From Progne subis subis (Eukaryota > Chordata > Aves > Passeriformes > Hirundinidae), in NCBI GenBank assembly GCA_022316685.1, contig JAKJHU010000075.1, forward strand, positions 1,488,001 through 1,552,000: a stretch of 64,000 bases of DNA, given 5' to 3'. A program made the translations under genes and the position numbers. Under the pieces are notes generated by a model. It was not told the DNA's origin. It saw nothing but the letters and a program-made list of their open reading frames with translations, and made no database searches. Of the stretch, positions 39,606 through 52,951 are shown piece by piece (the stretch's first letter is position 1; each line of letters begins with the position of its first letter).

Positions 39606-41248
39606 GCAACATGATCGTGACTTCAGCAGCAACATGATCATGAGCTAGACAGCAGCTTAAAAAATGCGATCAATACTGAGTTGCCTTCCTCTAGTTTTTT
39701 AGCATTAATTTTTCCAACTTAAGACTCCTGTCCCTGGATCATATCATTTTATAGGCATGCAGAGTCAAAATGAAACATCATCCTTAACTGTCCTTTTCAA
39801 TTACACTGTCTGTGGTTTCATTTACTTGGCTTTATCCCAAGATTATAGGAATATTTATGTTGTATAATTGTCAGACCATGCTAAATGGTCAGTAAGCATT
39901 CTTTTCACTTTATATTGGATGTTGTAAAAACAGTTTCAAAGCATGCATGGAATGTCAAGATCTTGGGCTGGATCTGCATTAATAAGACAGGAAGCATTCA
40001 GCCTTGCTTTTGCTTTTTGAGAGCAGTTTGCATCTACTGAGTTAACATAACGTGAAACCTGTCCACAGAGCAAATGCAGAGCAACTATTGTGCTCCTTAA
40101 AAAAAAAAAAATAAGAACAACACCAGAGTTTTGAAGATCAGTTTTTAATAGACAGATAACAATTATAATTAGCAACTGACCAAAAAAATAAAAGGTAAGA
40201 AAAGGAAGGTGCAAATGTTTAAGAAATTATGATTTACCTAGAACAGTACTAAAAATACAATTGTAGTTTGGTATGCCCAACAGAACAGCAGTAGGAGATT
40301 AGGTGGGAAGGAGGAAGATACTTGGAATCAGGTTACTCTGCTACTCATTTTCACATGCACTCATCATAATGTGAGAGCACACTTTCTCGAGACTTCAAAC
40401 CTGGCTAAAATTCACTCTCCCAGGATCTCTGGTCTACAACAGCTAGATTCATTTTCCAAGTTGGCTGGACCTCTGAATCTGGCACTGTTCTCTTATGCAA
40501 CTGGGGAAGTTCCTGGTGTGGATGAAAAATGAGGTTGCAACACTTTGGAAAGTCTCTGAGCAAACATCTGTTTCTGAAATTTAAATGTTCAGGCCTTTTC
40601 TGTGTCCCCCTCTGTGGAGTAAAGAAAGAGGGCAGAGCTCAAACACTGCGACTTTACTACCACGTGGTAGCTAAAGTGGCTTCATAGTCTGCCTGAGAAA
40701 ATAATAGGGGAAAGTACTAGAGGAAGATACTGCCAAGAGAAAATCTGGGTAAACATATTTCAGGAATTGATCAAGTTTTATGAGCTTTAAAACTTTCGAA
40801 TCTGGCCACTTTTCAAGAGCTGCCATTCAGTACTGCCCTAGTGGAACTGGAAAGATTGACATTAATTTCAGACAGCAGCCACCAGGTTCTTGTCATCTAG
40901 TAAAACATTAACAGAAACTGATGTTCTTCAACAAAAATTTAACAGAATTGTGATTATTCTTGACTTTAAAAAAAAAAAAAAACAAACTCTTGCATACCAA
41001 ACTGCATGGAAACAAATTTCCAGGCTTTCCATATTGAAAATTACACAGTTCAAGGAGATAGAGCATGGGAATGGATTAACTCCAGTTTTTCCAAGGCAAC
41101 TCACTTGTTTCATAGTTTTCTTCCATTTTCACCATCAGGAAATGCAGAAGATATCAAGAGACCTGTGTGAAGCCGTAATAATATGTATAGGTTTATGTTT
41201 ATGGTCACTGGATAGGAAACGTACAATAAGATTTCAGTTCTTCATCCT

Positions 41249-41296
41249 ATATATATGTATGTGTGTATATATGTATGTGTGTATGTATGTATATGC
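41249..41296. repeat. TATG/TGTG microsatellite
   Basis: Alternating TATATATGTATGTGTG blocks, imperfect. Confidence 0.9.
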
Positions 41297-41300
41297 AGGA

Positions 41301-41354
41301 ATATAGATTATTATATCCAGATTTTGGAAATATCCTTAGTATAATAATCTATAT
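41301..41354. repeat. Perfect inverted repeat (hairpin)
   Basis: ATATAGATTATTATA at 41301-41315 pairs perfectly with TATAATAATCTATAT at 41340-41354 across a 24-nt loop, just after a TATG microsatellite. Confidence 0.9.
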
Positions 41355-42328
41355 ATAATCTATGGGTCAATACATTTCTGTTTCAGAGAAAAATGCTGAC
41401 TCTTCATGTATTAATGGCCTTAGTTGCAGAGAAATAACTTTTATTTATTGAAAATCATTGCAGTGTTTCACAAGCATTTTGAATACATTTTTTCTTCATA
41501 GTATATATAGGTAGCTACTGCTAGTATTTTTCATGTTCAATAATACATTTGAAATTAGGTAACCTCAATCAAGAATGCACGATTTTCATTGAAACATTTT
41601 AGTGTAAAATATTAAAATATGTAAAAAAATAATATATAAGGTTAGAAGTTTTATAAATAAAATTTCAAGAGTATTTGCACATTTGAATAATATTAAGGAA
41701 CTGTTTATTGAAGGCAAAAGTTATCTTTGTTATTATCTTTAAAAGTTATCTTTGATATTGTAGCTATATATAATATTTTGCCTATGAGTCTCAGCCCTGC
41801 AAAAGGACATTTGACAGCACAGCCAACATGCCTTTGCAATTAAGATCATTCACAGTATGGCTTACGGAAAAGTAGGATCCAGCACAAGTAGTTCAGTAAA
41901 ATGCCCGTTCTTGTAACTCTTTGTTTTAATGGGATATAAACTAAATAAACTAAATGTAGTGTAGAAGGTATTTTTGCAGCCAGAGCTTGTCATACACAAT
42001 ATGCGTGCCTCTGCTGGGAAGAAAATGCCAAAATTATGTACTTCAAGCACCCATCACGCTTCATGGAAGGGTGATATACACAAAACCATCAAAATGTTTT
42101 GCTTTCCTTAGTGGAACTGAACTGACTGCCTCTCCAGTGCTTACAGCATCAACCCTGGTACATTTACACTCCAAAGTGTGTGTCATTCAGCAACTAAATA
42201 CTGCCATCTTCATTTGTTTGTAGCCACGTGCAAAAATGGGAAGGGAACTGCATGGCTGCAGAAAGGGAGGGCAGAAATCAAAGTGTTTTAAACAGCATGA
42301 AATAGGCAAGGAATAACAACAGGAGAAA

Positions 42329-42329
42329 A

Positions 42330-42364
<35 letters not shown>
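42329..42364. repeat. (AC)n microsatellite
   Basis: About 17 AC dinucleotides, interrupted once by a T near the left end; pure from 42337 to 42364. Confidence 0.95.
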
Positions 42365-42367
<3 letters not shown>

Positions 42368-43068
42368 CTAAATGCTTGTATGGAGGTGGGAGTTGGGGGA
42401 GGATTATACAAGTCTGGTAAGTTAATGGTAGCTGTGGGAAAATGATAGAATAGATACACCAGAGGGGAAGTAGTAGTGTGGAGTGAAGAAAGTCATTAAT
42501 AAAATATGAGGAGGGTTGAAATTAATGAAAGTTGTGCAGAGACACTTGCAGCCCTTGGCAGGAGAAAAGCACAGGACCCACTTCTGGTATTCTTGTTCAG
42601 TAACTCCAGGGAGTGGGTCAGAGCTGCCACAGACCTGCTCCTCATGTGCTTGTGTTTCCCTCCTGTGGATACGGGGGGGGGGAGAAGGGAAGCTTGAACA
42701 TTTGTTGCTAGATCTCAGTCTCCCATGCAATTGCAGGGAGCCAGGATGCAGCCTCAGATCTGTGATCTGGAAAGGACTTTTCTCTGCACAGTTGCAGATA
42801 TTTGTGGCAGCCATAATCAGTTGATAAACACAGAAACATGCCACAAGTTCTCTCTTAAGAACAGTCAGTGAAGACGGAGTTTGTGAGTAGGTATTTCATT
42901 CTTACCCTAGAAAGGATGTTTTTCTTTAGAACTATTTATTGAAAGATATAGCTCTGCTGAACTAGGGAATAAAATCAAACAGATCAAACCCCACCCCTGC
43001 ACTTCAAATCCAAAGAAGAAAGTGCTGACCAGTTCTGAGACCTCAGTTAGCGACAGGCTTTTAAATTC

Positions 43069-43073
43069 AGATA
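43069..43073. repeat. Target-site duplication, left copy
   Basis: AGATA directly before the TG of the solo LTR; the identical partner is at 43752-43756. Confidence 0.85.
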
Positions 43074-43751
43074 TGTTGAGGGTTAAGTTCTCCTGTAGAA
43101 TTTTTCCCCCCCTTGAGTTGCTAGATTTTTAAGTAGGGGTAGTTAAGCGGTGCTTAACCTGACAAAAGAAGTTGATCACTTGGTTTTGGGGGAGGGAGGA
43201 GGCTCCCAGGAGAACTAAGGAGTGGGCTCACTTCTCTCGGTTTTCCCGGGGAGGACGGTCGGGCTACGGAGTAGCTGCCTGGAGTCCACAGCTAACGGAG
43301 GAGTCTGGTCCTGGGAATTCTATCATCTGTTGGAGTGCCCAGGAATTCGGAGTTTCTCCGTTACCCTGCTGGATTTTGGGTCAGCCCAGGGGTCCAGCCG
43401 CTGCGGGTTCTCCGGCACTGCCCACTTCATCTGCCAGGGCACCCCCTGCCCTGCCTGCCGAGGACAATCCACCGCTTCCAGCTTGCAGCCATCAGCGACG
43501 GACTTTGCCACCGTTTGCCCTCAGGGTTCTTGGTTCTGTTTTACTGTTATTATAATTGCTGTTGTTGTTTGTCGGTCCTGTTATATTTACTAGTAAAGGA
43601 CTGTTATTCCTTTTCCCTATAGCTCTGAACGAAAAGTTTCTCTTTTAATCTTCCAAATTATAATAACACGGAGGGAAAGATTTGAATTCCTTATTTCCTG
43701 GAGAGGCTTGCCTCTCCTTAGCAGACACCTGTCTTTTTTCAAACCAAGACA
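43074..43751 (+). mobile_element. Solo LTR of an avian endogenous retrovirus (ERVL type)
   Basis: A 678-bp element starting TGTTGAGG and ending CCAAGACA, flanked by the perfect 5-bp duplication AGATA (43069-43073 and 43752-43756). TG...CA ends and a 5-bp duplication fit ERVL-type integration. The body is GC-richer than the intron around it, and the run GGACTGTTATTCC plus the end CCTGTCTTTTTTCAAACCAA resembles a family I know from passerine genomes. No internal retroviral sequence or second LTR is present, so it is a solo LTR left by recombination. Apparent frames of 120-130 codons here (43172-43622) belong to the LTR and are not genes. It lies 371 bp upstream of MID1 exon 3. Orientation is assigned from family memory and is less sure than the boundaries. 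Confidence 0.88.
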
Positions 43752-43756
43752 AGATA
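43752..43756. repeat. Target-site duplication, right copy
   Basis: AGATA directly after the CA of the solo LTR; it matches 43069-43073. Confidence 0.85.
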
Positions 43757-44119
43757 TTAGACTGAAAGCAGGAAATAAGGATTCAAAAATGTTCTCAGTT
43801 AAAAATAAAAATTTCTTTTGGGGAAATGTTCTTGCCTTTTCTGGTATTCTCCTTGCTCATTTTTTTCCTCCTGAATAAAACTAATTGCTTAGTCTGATTA
43901 TTATTAGATTAGGTCCTTAGGTCCTTAGAAAACCAGTTTTCCAGAATTCACTCTTGAACATTTTTGGTCTCTTGTCTTGCATAGGCAATGCATCTAATTC
44001 AATCAAACATGTAATGGAACATATCAGTATGAAAGTCTCATGTTCACACCTGTGTAATTAGATTTTTCAAATATTCACCAAATTATTAAAATCTTTGAAA
44101 TGTTTTTCTTTTATTTTAA

Positions 44120-44236
<117 letters not shown>

Positions 44237-44283
44237 TAGAAATGCTTATAAACTTAATTACATTCATTTCTAGCATCCAGGAG

Positions 44284-44352
44284 CAAACATTTAAACAAAC
44301 TAACAAACAAAAACCAAAAAACCAACAAAACAAATAAAACCAAACAAACAAG
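44284..44352. repeat. A/C-rich simple sequence
   Basis: Imperfect AAAC/CAAA units from shortly after exon 3. Confidence 0.85.
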
Positions 44353-46872
44353 TGAAGAAATTAATTTAAATAATGGTAAACTGACCTAAAGCTTTTTCAC
44401 TGATAAATGGCATTGTCAGTACAGATAACCTCCTTTACATTCCTTTCTATCCTGTTTTAATTATGGTGTGTTGGTATGGCCTTCCCCTGCTACTGTACTT
44501 GAACACATCACTTTCTACCTGTAACATTTGTCTTTCCAGGTCCTTTGTGAGGTAGAGGAATATTTACAGGTGGAAAATAAAGGCTAAAAAATAGGAACAC
44601 CCAGATTCACAGCCTCATTTAGGTTTCTGTTTATCACTGGTTTTCTTTATGTTTTCTTTTTTAGTTTTAATCAGAATTAACTGCCTAAATACATATCTGT
44701 ACCCAAATGCCACACACAAAATATATTTATCTTCCAAAGAAGACAGGTTCTTATATGCCTTTTAGTTGCTTCACTCACATATTCCACTCTGAGTAACAAT
44801 AAAGTCTTTAGCATGGTGGGATCTGAACCTATACTTTCCCCTCCCCAGGAAGGGTGAAAAAAAGTTCACCCAAAAAAAGGCAAAGCAAGCGAAACAAAAC
44901 AAACCCAAACCAACCAAAGCCAAACAACTCTCTATTCTTCCAAAGAGAAGAATATCTATATTTCTATCTGCTCCACTTCTCTACAGCCTTACCAGCTTCA
45001 CAGAGCTCAATAAAACCATAAAATCTATCCATTGTATGAGACATTAGGTGGATGGTTTAATTTCCTTATACAGGCACCAATAACGGCAGGCAGAACAGCT
45101 GGAATGACGTTAGTAGGTACTGAGACACAGGGACACAATTTCTTCCTCTGCATCTAAAACTCAGAGCAAACCCCATGAAGCAGATGGGCTCAGGACAGCA
45201 CAAGGCCTCTTCTTCATAGGTGGCCTATGTCCAAGATGTGCTAGATCTGAAAATTTAAAATTGTGCCTCCGTCATCTCTGCAGCTCCGCAATATATTAGC
45301 AGCTGTAAGTCTAGTATGGCAAAGAATCCAACTTGTTCAACTGGTAACAGATGCGCTACTGTCCCCGGAGTCCTGTTTTAGAATGTTTCTCTGTAGATAT
45401 AAAGCAATTGCAGTGTAGTTGTTAATGAATTTCTACCATGTTTTATTCATCAAATTAGTCTAATTAGCATTTAAATTAGCTAAATATTAAGAAATGAGCT
45501 TCAGTCAAAACCTTGGACCTTGGCTGCGCTGGAAATTGGGCAAGTGGGGATGGAGAAGTAGACTTTAAAGTTTTCTCTGTGTCTCAGAGCCCTGTGAAAA
45601 CTTCAGATATGATGTGCATATCTCCAGCATTGGAAAAACTGTGGCTTAGACAGATTTTAGAAAAGTCAGTACACTCTTTTTCTTCTTGCTTGTTCAGGAG
45701 AGAAATTTAACCCAAGCCAGGAATCTGAATTAAAAATTAAATTAAACAGTATATTGGCTAAAACATTAACAATGCAAATTTTAAATTACAAAATATTAGG
45801 AAAGGTTTTGAACGACAGTGTTAGTTTTGACATATGAACTCACTGAAATGTTGAAACTGAATAGGAAGTTAGTTGTACAGTGAATGCTTTCTTTTTCATT
45901 TTTAGATATATTATGTTACAGATAATAATGTAAAATACATTGTACATCATTTGTAAACGTGTGAAAATAGGTAGTAAATTTAAAGACTTCTACTACCTAC
46001 TTTGATTTTTCCTTACTTAATTTGAAATACTTTTGATTTAGATTTTGGGGTCTTTAAAACCATGTTTTTTAAAAAAAGGAAATAAGCTTTCAGTTTCACA
46101 TATAGTTTGAACTTTGAAAACAAGGAAGGAAAGGAAATTTTTATTATTCCTTGAATTGAAGTTACCAAGACTTTACTCTGAGATATATAAACTTCATACT
46201 AACTAACATTTATTTGTAGCTGCAAAGAGTAACATTTCTTTTTAAGCCTTTATCATGTCATAAGCCAAAAAATTCAATGTTACATGAAAAATGAAAAAGG
46301 AATGTCTTTTTTGGTTTGATATGGAGCAGAAGCTGATGTTTCCAAAAATGAACAACAAACAGGTTCCGTGTGTTTTGAATAAATGAATCCTTGCCAGTCA
46401 GCCCAAATGTTGTCACAAAGCCACTGTTTCTCATCAGCCAAGTGAGCTGTCAGTGGCTTCCCAGGAAACAGCTTTATGGCAGATTAGTGATCCACCCGTG
46501 CATCCTTCCCAACTGTACTTTCATCCATAGCAAAGACCAAATCCCAGTCTCTCTATGTTTTAAAATTAATGCTTATTCCTTTCTGAAACAGGCATTTTCT
46601 TCTTTTCTCCCACGAGCACACAAGGACTAATCAGAGATGCTGATAATCTATAAGCTGGAGGCCTTACATCCCCTGGGGAGGGGGTATCTGGTTTGGTCTC
46701 TCATCACAGCAACGGAGACATAAATCTTGCCTCTTTTTAGATGGAGTTTATCAATTTATGACAGGATTTATCCTGGTGTAGAACCTGATCTTGGGAGACT
46801 CAAGAAGTTCTCTTCCAGTCTTGCATTCCTATGGGTGGTTCTGGTCATAACAGTAGGAAAACTTTTGTGAAT

Positions 46873-46964
46873 AGATCAAGCCAAACCTATATTCTTTTCT
46901 GCTTTAAGCAAGATATAAAGATCAAGCCAAACCTATATTCTTTTCTGCTTTAAGCAAGATATAA
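46873..46964 (+). repeat. Perfect 46-bp tandem duplication
   Basis: Two identical 46-bp units, each beginning AGATCAAGCCAAACC and ending GCAAGATATAA, lie head to tail at 46873-46918 and 46919-46964. No differences are seen, which points to a recent event or an assembly duplication. Confidence 0.97.
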
Positions 46965-49900
46965 TATTGAGCATTTTATAACAATAATAATTTTAACATC
47001 TGAATGTCTGCTCTCATGCCTAACATGGATTAGTTTATTAGCTTACAGCAACAATTTTTAAAATTCCATTTTCTTAAAGAGAACCACACCCTGAAATGTG
47101 ATGACTTGAGACTATAAAACCTTTTTCCATCCCAAATCTTTCTGTTTCTTCAGGAGTACACTGACACACTTGTTCAACTCATCTTTCAGACACATCTCTA
47201 ACATGTTTTTCGTTTTATACTAATTTTTCTGTCTTTCCACTCTCAGTAATCCTGTCTGTCATTACTTGGTTTTGCAGAAACCCCAAAGGCTGTTAATCAG
47301 GAAATTCCTCCTTAGAGGCCATGGCAAGCCTGCAGCCTCGTGTTTTTGGCCCGGCTGCTTTCTGCAGCGCACTCCCTCACCCGGGGCAGCTCCTGGTGAG
47401 ACAGCTCTGCTCCTCCCTCTGTGCAGGGAGGGCAGCTGTGCCTGCCTCCCCTGGGACAGCAGCGTTGGCTGCAGCAAAGGATAAACTGATTCATAGGATA
47501 AAATTGATGTTTCTCCACGAATTGGGAGAATGGAAGTAGAAATGGCTACTACTTGGATATGTATTTCTTTGGAGTCCTAGTTCACAGCGTTCACACTACT
47601 GATAGTATCTGTAGAAACCTCTTTTAAGAGCATTAAAAACTGTCTTGGATAATTTTATCTTGTACAAGGGCCTTGTACAAGTCTTCCAAACACAGTGTTG
47701 TGAAATAGGGATAGACTGACCCAGGATACGGCACTATAGGTGAACCCTGGGGTGACAGCACCCCTGTGGCCACACCAACCCACCTCCAGGTTTCCCTCCA
47801 TCCTGCTGTGTGCTGGAGGGGCCCCAGGGTGGCCTGCAGCACTGCAGCACTGCCTGTGAGCGCTGCAGCACTGCCAGCCTCCCCTGCACGCCTGCCCCAT
47901 GCAGGGTGATGGGGGCTGCATCCCGCTCTGCTGGCTGTGCCTCTTCCAGCTGTAAGCAGCTCGGGATTTAGCCACCTCTTATTTGGATCAGGGGAGGGTA
48001 TGATGCTGTCAGGGCTTAGGCTGTCCCCTTGGTTTCAGTGTTACAGGTTTCTCTGAATGACTAAGTGCTGTGTCACAGAAAATTCGCTTCTTTGTCATAA
48101 TTTCCGCTCTACAACTGTGTGAGGTTTCTGTAGAAGTCTTTTAGACTATGGCATTCATTGACATAAGGCACAAATTTGAACATGAGCCTCCCTCATGCCA
48201 GTTACTTCCTTTCTAAGCAATTTGAGTTTTGTTTTTTGATTTTTTTTTCTCATCTCTTCTAGGAAATGCATGATTAAATGTCTGTTATATAGTCAATACA
48301 ATGAAGCTTCTCATCTGTTAGACAGAAATATAATCTGAACTCAGCTGGAGGAGAAATTGGAGCAATTAACTAGGGGGGAGGAGAAGGGAAATAGGTTTTG
48401 CTTGCAGACGGCTTTACAGCATCTGTATCTCAGTCTTTCTGTTTGTTTTGTTTTGTTTTGAATTCACCAAACATCCTAGGAAGCAGATTCTGGACAACAC
48501 TGTAAAATAATTTTTTGTTGTATAAAGAGGAGGCATTTTCCTCTACTTGTGCAACCCTCAAACTGCTGCATCCTTTGCTCTACATGTAATAGAAATGTTC
48601 CATTTCTGGTCCACTTCTAAAGATCTGCTGCAGGCAAAATTGCAGTGTAAAGTTCCCAGTCAAATATTGGGTTTGTGTGTGTCAAATGGTGTTTTTTATA
48701 GTCATGTTATATAATCACCTGAATAAAAAGTAGTATTTTGAAAGAACCTTTATTTCACTGGCACAGATACTCAACACACACTTATCAGATACATTTTAAA
48801 TCAGTGCAAAGCAGTAGTGCAAAACCAATGAAGAGAAGATGGCAATGCCTAAAAAATCCTGCTGTTGCTATGTTTATGTAAGGCTGATAAAAAAGTAATG
48901 AGCTGAACAGGAAAATTTTATAATAATGGAATTTTGAGTCTAGTAAGGCTTCAGCAACAAGATAGCTCCTTCAAATTTTGCAACAAAATGTCTTCATCAA
49001 TTTTTGTATGGCATTTCTGTTACTTGAGAGACAGCAAAATCAAAACTCAGCTGTCTAAACAATTCCCAAAGGACACTTGAAAAATAAAGATGCTTTGTCT
49101 GTCACAATAAAAGACAGTGAGTATTCTGATTTCACAAATTTTCACAGTACTTACTGCTTGAGATTTGGGATTATTTTGTTAAAACTCAAGTAAACTGAGA
49201 AGTTCTCAGTAGGAAAATTTAGTTGGAAAGCCTGTCTGTAAATCCTGGTGTCTGAACTGCAGCAAATGGCCTTCAGAGTCATACAAGGTCTTTGGAATAA
49301 GTAATCTGCTTTGATGGAGATTTTTATTTTTTTTTTCCCTGGGAAGGGAGCAATGGGTTAGATAAGTGTTTACCCTCTCTGTGGAATATGTGTGATAACT
49401 TGGTAGATAACTTGTAAAGGAACTCCACAGAAATCTGCTTTTTCCCCTGCCCCACTATCTTCCATTTTTGTGAAGAGGCTTGTTCAGCAGCTACATTTAT
49501 TTGCTATATTTAAATGCTAAAAGTAAATGGTATTTTTTTGATTTCTGAAATAGACAGAAAAATAAGAGTTGAAGAAAAGCAGGAGTTCTCACTCTTAGTA
49601 AGATACTAATAACAAACCCGATGACATGCATAAAACCTTAAGATGGAGTTTACAACATCTGTTTTTTCTAAGACAATTTATAATGAGAGAAGGTAAGAGA
49701 GACTCTTAACATTATTTTGATTAAATATGTGGAATGGTATATTTTGATTTCTAATTACTTTCATTCTACTTTTAATTCCAATCTCATAAAAGTTGATTTA
49801 ATTCAATGGAAATCTCAGGTAAGCTTTAGTCAGAGTCTTAAATGTATGTAGTATCTGAACTTCAGAAATATAAACTGACAAAACATGCTGCATGGCATGT

Positions 49901-51346
49901 GGTGACAGAGAATATTCATTCAAGGATGTCCTAAGTTGCATGCCTAGTAAGCTGTAGCCTAGTAGTCAAATACTATTTCCCTAAAGAATTATTGAATTGT
50001 TTTCAAAAATTACTAATTAAATGTATAATCAGTCCTATACAAATATGGAATAACAGCATTTATGCATGCATTTTATGTACAAATTAAGCACATGCTGGAA
50101 TATGTTATCGCACCTACAACTGTTCTGTACCTTCTGTAAACTGGAGTTGTAGTTATGGTAAGAAATCACACAGATTATATATAAACCAAGAACAGAGCTT
50201 GCCACTGCCTGCTAAGGTAGCCAGTTCTGATTTGCTCCACCTCTCACTTTCTCTCATATCCAGATGTTCAGATTTTTGATAGACTGATGTTCTTGAAAGA
50301 CTTTGTCCTTAGACTAGTAAATTGAGCTTAGTTCACTATTAGCCACTGGTTAATTAATGCAGCAGGTAATATTTTGTGCCTGTTATCAGAGACTGTAGCT
50401 TGTCAGTCAAAATGTTGCTGATTTATGGAACCTTCTATCTCGGAGTCATTTATTGTTATGGGAACAAAATACTCTTGAATTCCTCCTTTTTCTGCCTATC
50501 ATAAGTAGCTAAAGAGCAACCAGAGCAGCAGGGAGACCAAAGGTACTGGTCCTCTTGTGAGTATGTTAAACGCTGAGCGAAAGACCCTGAATCCTGGATG
50601 ACAGTTTTAAGTATTGAGCTATTGTTTACAAGTGCACTGGTTTCAACATCATGAAAGAATGGGCAGTCCTTTGAACTTCAGTGATTATTTGATGTTTCTG
50701 TTTTTCTACCTAAGTGAAACACGTGAAGTGGAATATTTTGCTCAATGTGGAACAAAGGCTTAATCTCAGCAGGAAAAAAAACAAAGTAAAACCAATAAAT
50801 AATTAAATATTGTTCAATTAAAAAGTATGTTCTTTATTTAGGCTTAAAGAGAAGTCTAACATAAAGTGTAAAAATAGAGAGTGAAAATAATGAGATTCCT
50901 GTAATTTTTTTTTTTTTTTCCCCCTATGAAATTTGGGATTTTTTTGTTTTAGAATGAGATTGTAAATGTCACTAGAGGACTTCTAGGTGTCTTGCTGGCT
51001 AGTTTCTCAACAATATGCTTCAAAGCACAGTGGGACAAAAAACTTTAAAACAATATTTTAGTAAGTAAAATGAGTACTTCAGTCTTCTAAGAAAGGTTTA
51101 CTTTTAGTCAAGATTGGAGCAGATAGTCTTATCTGCTGGACCCAAAGTGGTTTAGCTATCCCGGCCTAATCGATCCTTCATTCACAAAATTCCTATGTAG
51201 CCAGAGTTAGATGGCATATTTTTGCACTGACCTTTGTTTAACCTGCTCTGAGACTGCCTCTAAACACAGGTCTCTTGGTTAGAGATAGATGTGGAATGCA
51301 AACAAAAACAAAGCCTCTGGCACACTTGTAATGGAAGATGACCATT

Positions 51347-51380
51347 TCTTTTTTTTCTTTTTTCTTTTTTTTTTTTTTTT
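51347..51380. repeat. T-rich tract
   Basis: T runs with three C interruptions, then a pure T stretch. Confidence 0.92.
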
Positions 51381-52901
51381 CACCATTTCAAAGTAAAAAA
51401 ATTGTAAAAGATCTATTCAGATGGCAAGCTGATTAATACCATGTATTTCCAAAGGCAAGGTTTGTCATCACAGATAAAATCAGATTTATGCTTAGGCTAG
51501 GGAAAACCTAAAAAAGTTATTTTACAAGAGTTCTTCTTTTGGGCTGTAGAAGACTATATAGTAAAACAAATACCAAACATGGGATATCAAATAAAGGAAG
51601 TCTGAATCCATTACTCTCATAGTCACAGAAAGAGAGGGACAAATTTTTTTCATAAATGTGCATTAATTGTTATCCTTTGTTTTTACATTAAATAAATAAA
51701 TTACATATGGATGACGTTAAAATAATACTTCAGTGTACTGTGGCTCTATGAGGAAAAGTTACTCATTTTACAACATAGAGTAAAATAAACAGGCCTCTTG
51801 CTTTAGAAGAGTATAATCCTTTAATTCATCTGGGAACGCTAATCCAAGAAAATGTGTTCCACAACTACATGGCAATGAAGGAAGATTTCCGAGAGCAAAC
51901 AGCTATCACCCATTATATGTAAAAATGTTAGGTTATTTTTAATCTCAGTTTCTGGGTTTGGTGTAAGAAGAATTTCAGGCTCAAATCTAAAGTGAAGTAT
52001 GTGGCAATGCTGTAACAGGTTTTGAGTGGAATAATTCAATTTACTTGATATTGATATTTTTGTCTTCCTTTGAGTATACAGCAATTGTGATGTATATAGT
52101 CATTCTGTAGCCATAGTATATAGCCATTCTATTCCTATCAACTCAAACATATTAAAAAAAATTCATACCTCGTCTTTACCTGTACAGCCACAGATGCAAA
52201 GAATTTATTTTTTAAGGAATTGAAACCATTTTTAAATCAAGAAGATAAAACTCAAATTCATACATCAATTTCCAAAGATGTCTCTTCCTACAACCTTTCT
52301 ACTTTCTTCCATTTTGCATAATCAACAGATGACTAATAAATAAAAATTGCTCTGGTTTTGATGAATTTATCACAGAGCAGACCCCCTCTAATTTAAGATG
52401 TCTTATTTTGCTTGTCATTTAGAGATTGTTTGCCAAAAAGACACATGAAGATTTCCACTTATGGAGAGAATTGCCTCAGCTATAAGGAATCTGAGAGGAA
52501 GAGTTTTGCTATTACAAGGAAAATTCTTCTGAGACACTAAAAAAATCCTTTGCTTCAGTATATTAGTTGAGGAAGTTTTCGTGGTTATGAATCCATCCCT
52601 GTGATTCTGTTTGAATTAACCATAGAAGCCCCACTGTAACCTCAAATTTTTAGTTGTTCTGTAGTTCTGTGATTTCCCGAACATCTGCTGGGGACTTTGA
52701 AACTACCACATTCATTTTCTTATGAGCTGAGCTGCAATTTAACTCAGGTCTCTGCAGATGAAAGCCCAGGAAGCCTCTACAGAGAGCAGAACATTTTCCA
52801 CATCAGTTCTCAGCTTGTGGAGCTGGGAACAGCTGGTCTGCTCTCCCCTTTGGGTTGGGAGGGCTTGTTGTTTCCAGCTCCCTGACAGACATCTGAGGAA
52901 C

Positions 52902-52905
<4 letters not shown>

Positions 52906-52948
<43 letters not shown>
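52906..52948. repeat. Uninterrupted T43 tract
   Basis: A pure run of 43 T on the + strand between ACCCTC and AACTACACC. Read on the minus strand it is an A43 run that could be the poly(A) tail of a retrocopy whose body would lie to the right. I recognise no such body in 52949-53100. Confidence 0.95.

Positions 52949-52951
<3 letters not shown>

Larger units (their letters stand above)
39610..43068. other. Unannotated intron block
   Basis: Unique sequence with a TATG/TGTG microsatellite at 41249-41296, a perfect hairpin at 41301-41354, an AC microsatellite at 42329-42364 and a G-run near 42674-42681. No gene is recognised. Confidence 0.6.

Noticed and set aside
43172..43622. Open frames of 95-127 codons
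   Set aside because: They lie inside the solo LTR and have no retroviral or host protein signature.
52560..52680. Possible CR1 tail (GTGATTCTGTTTG and GTTCTGTGATTT)
   Set aside because: Only short tail-like words; no CR1 3' UTR text beside them.
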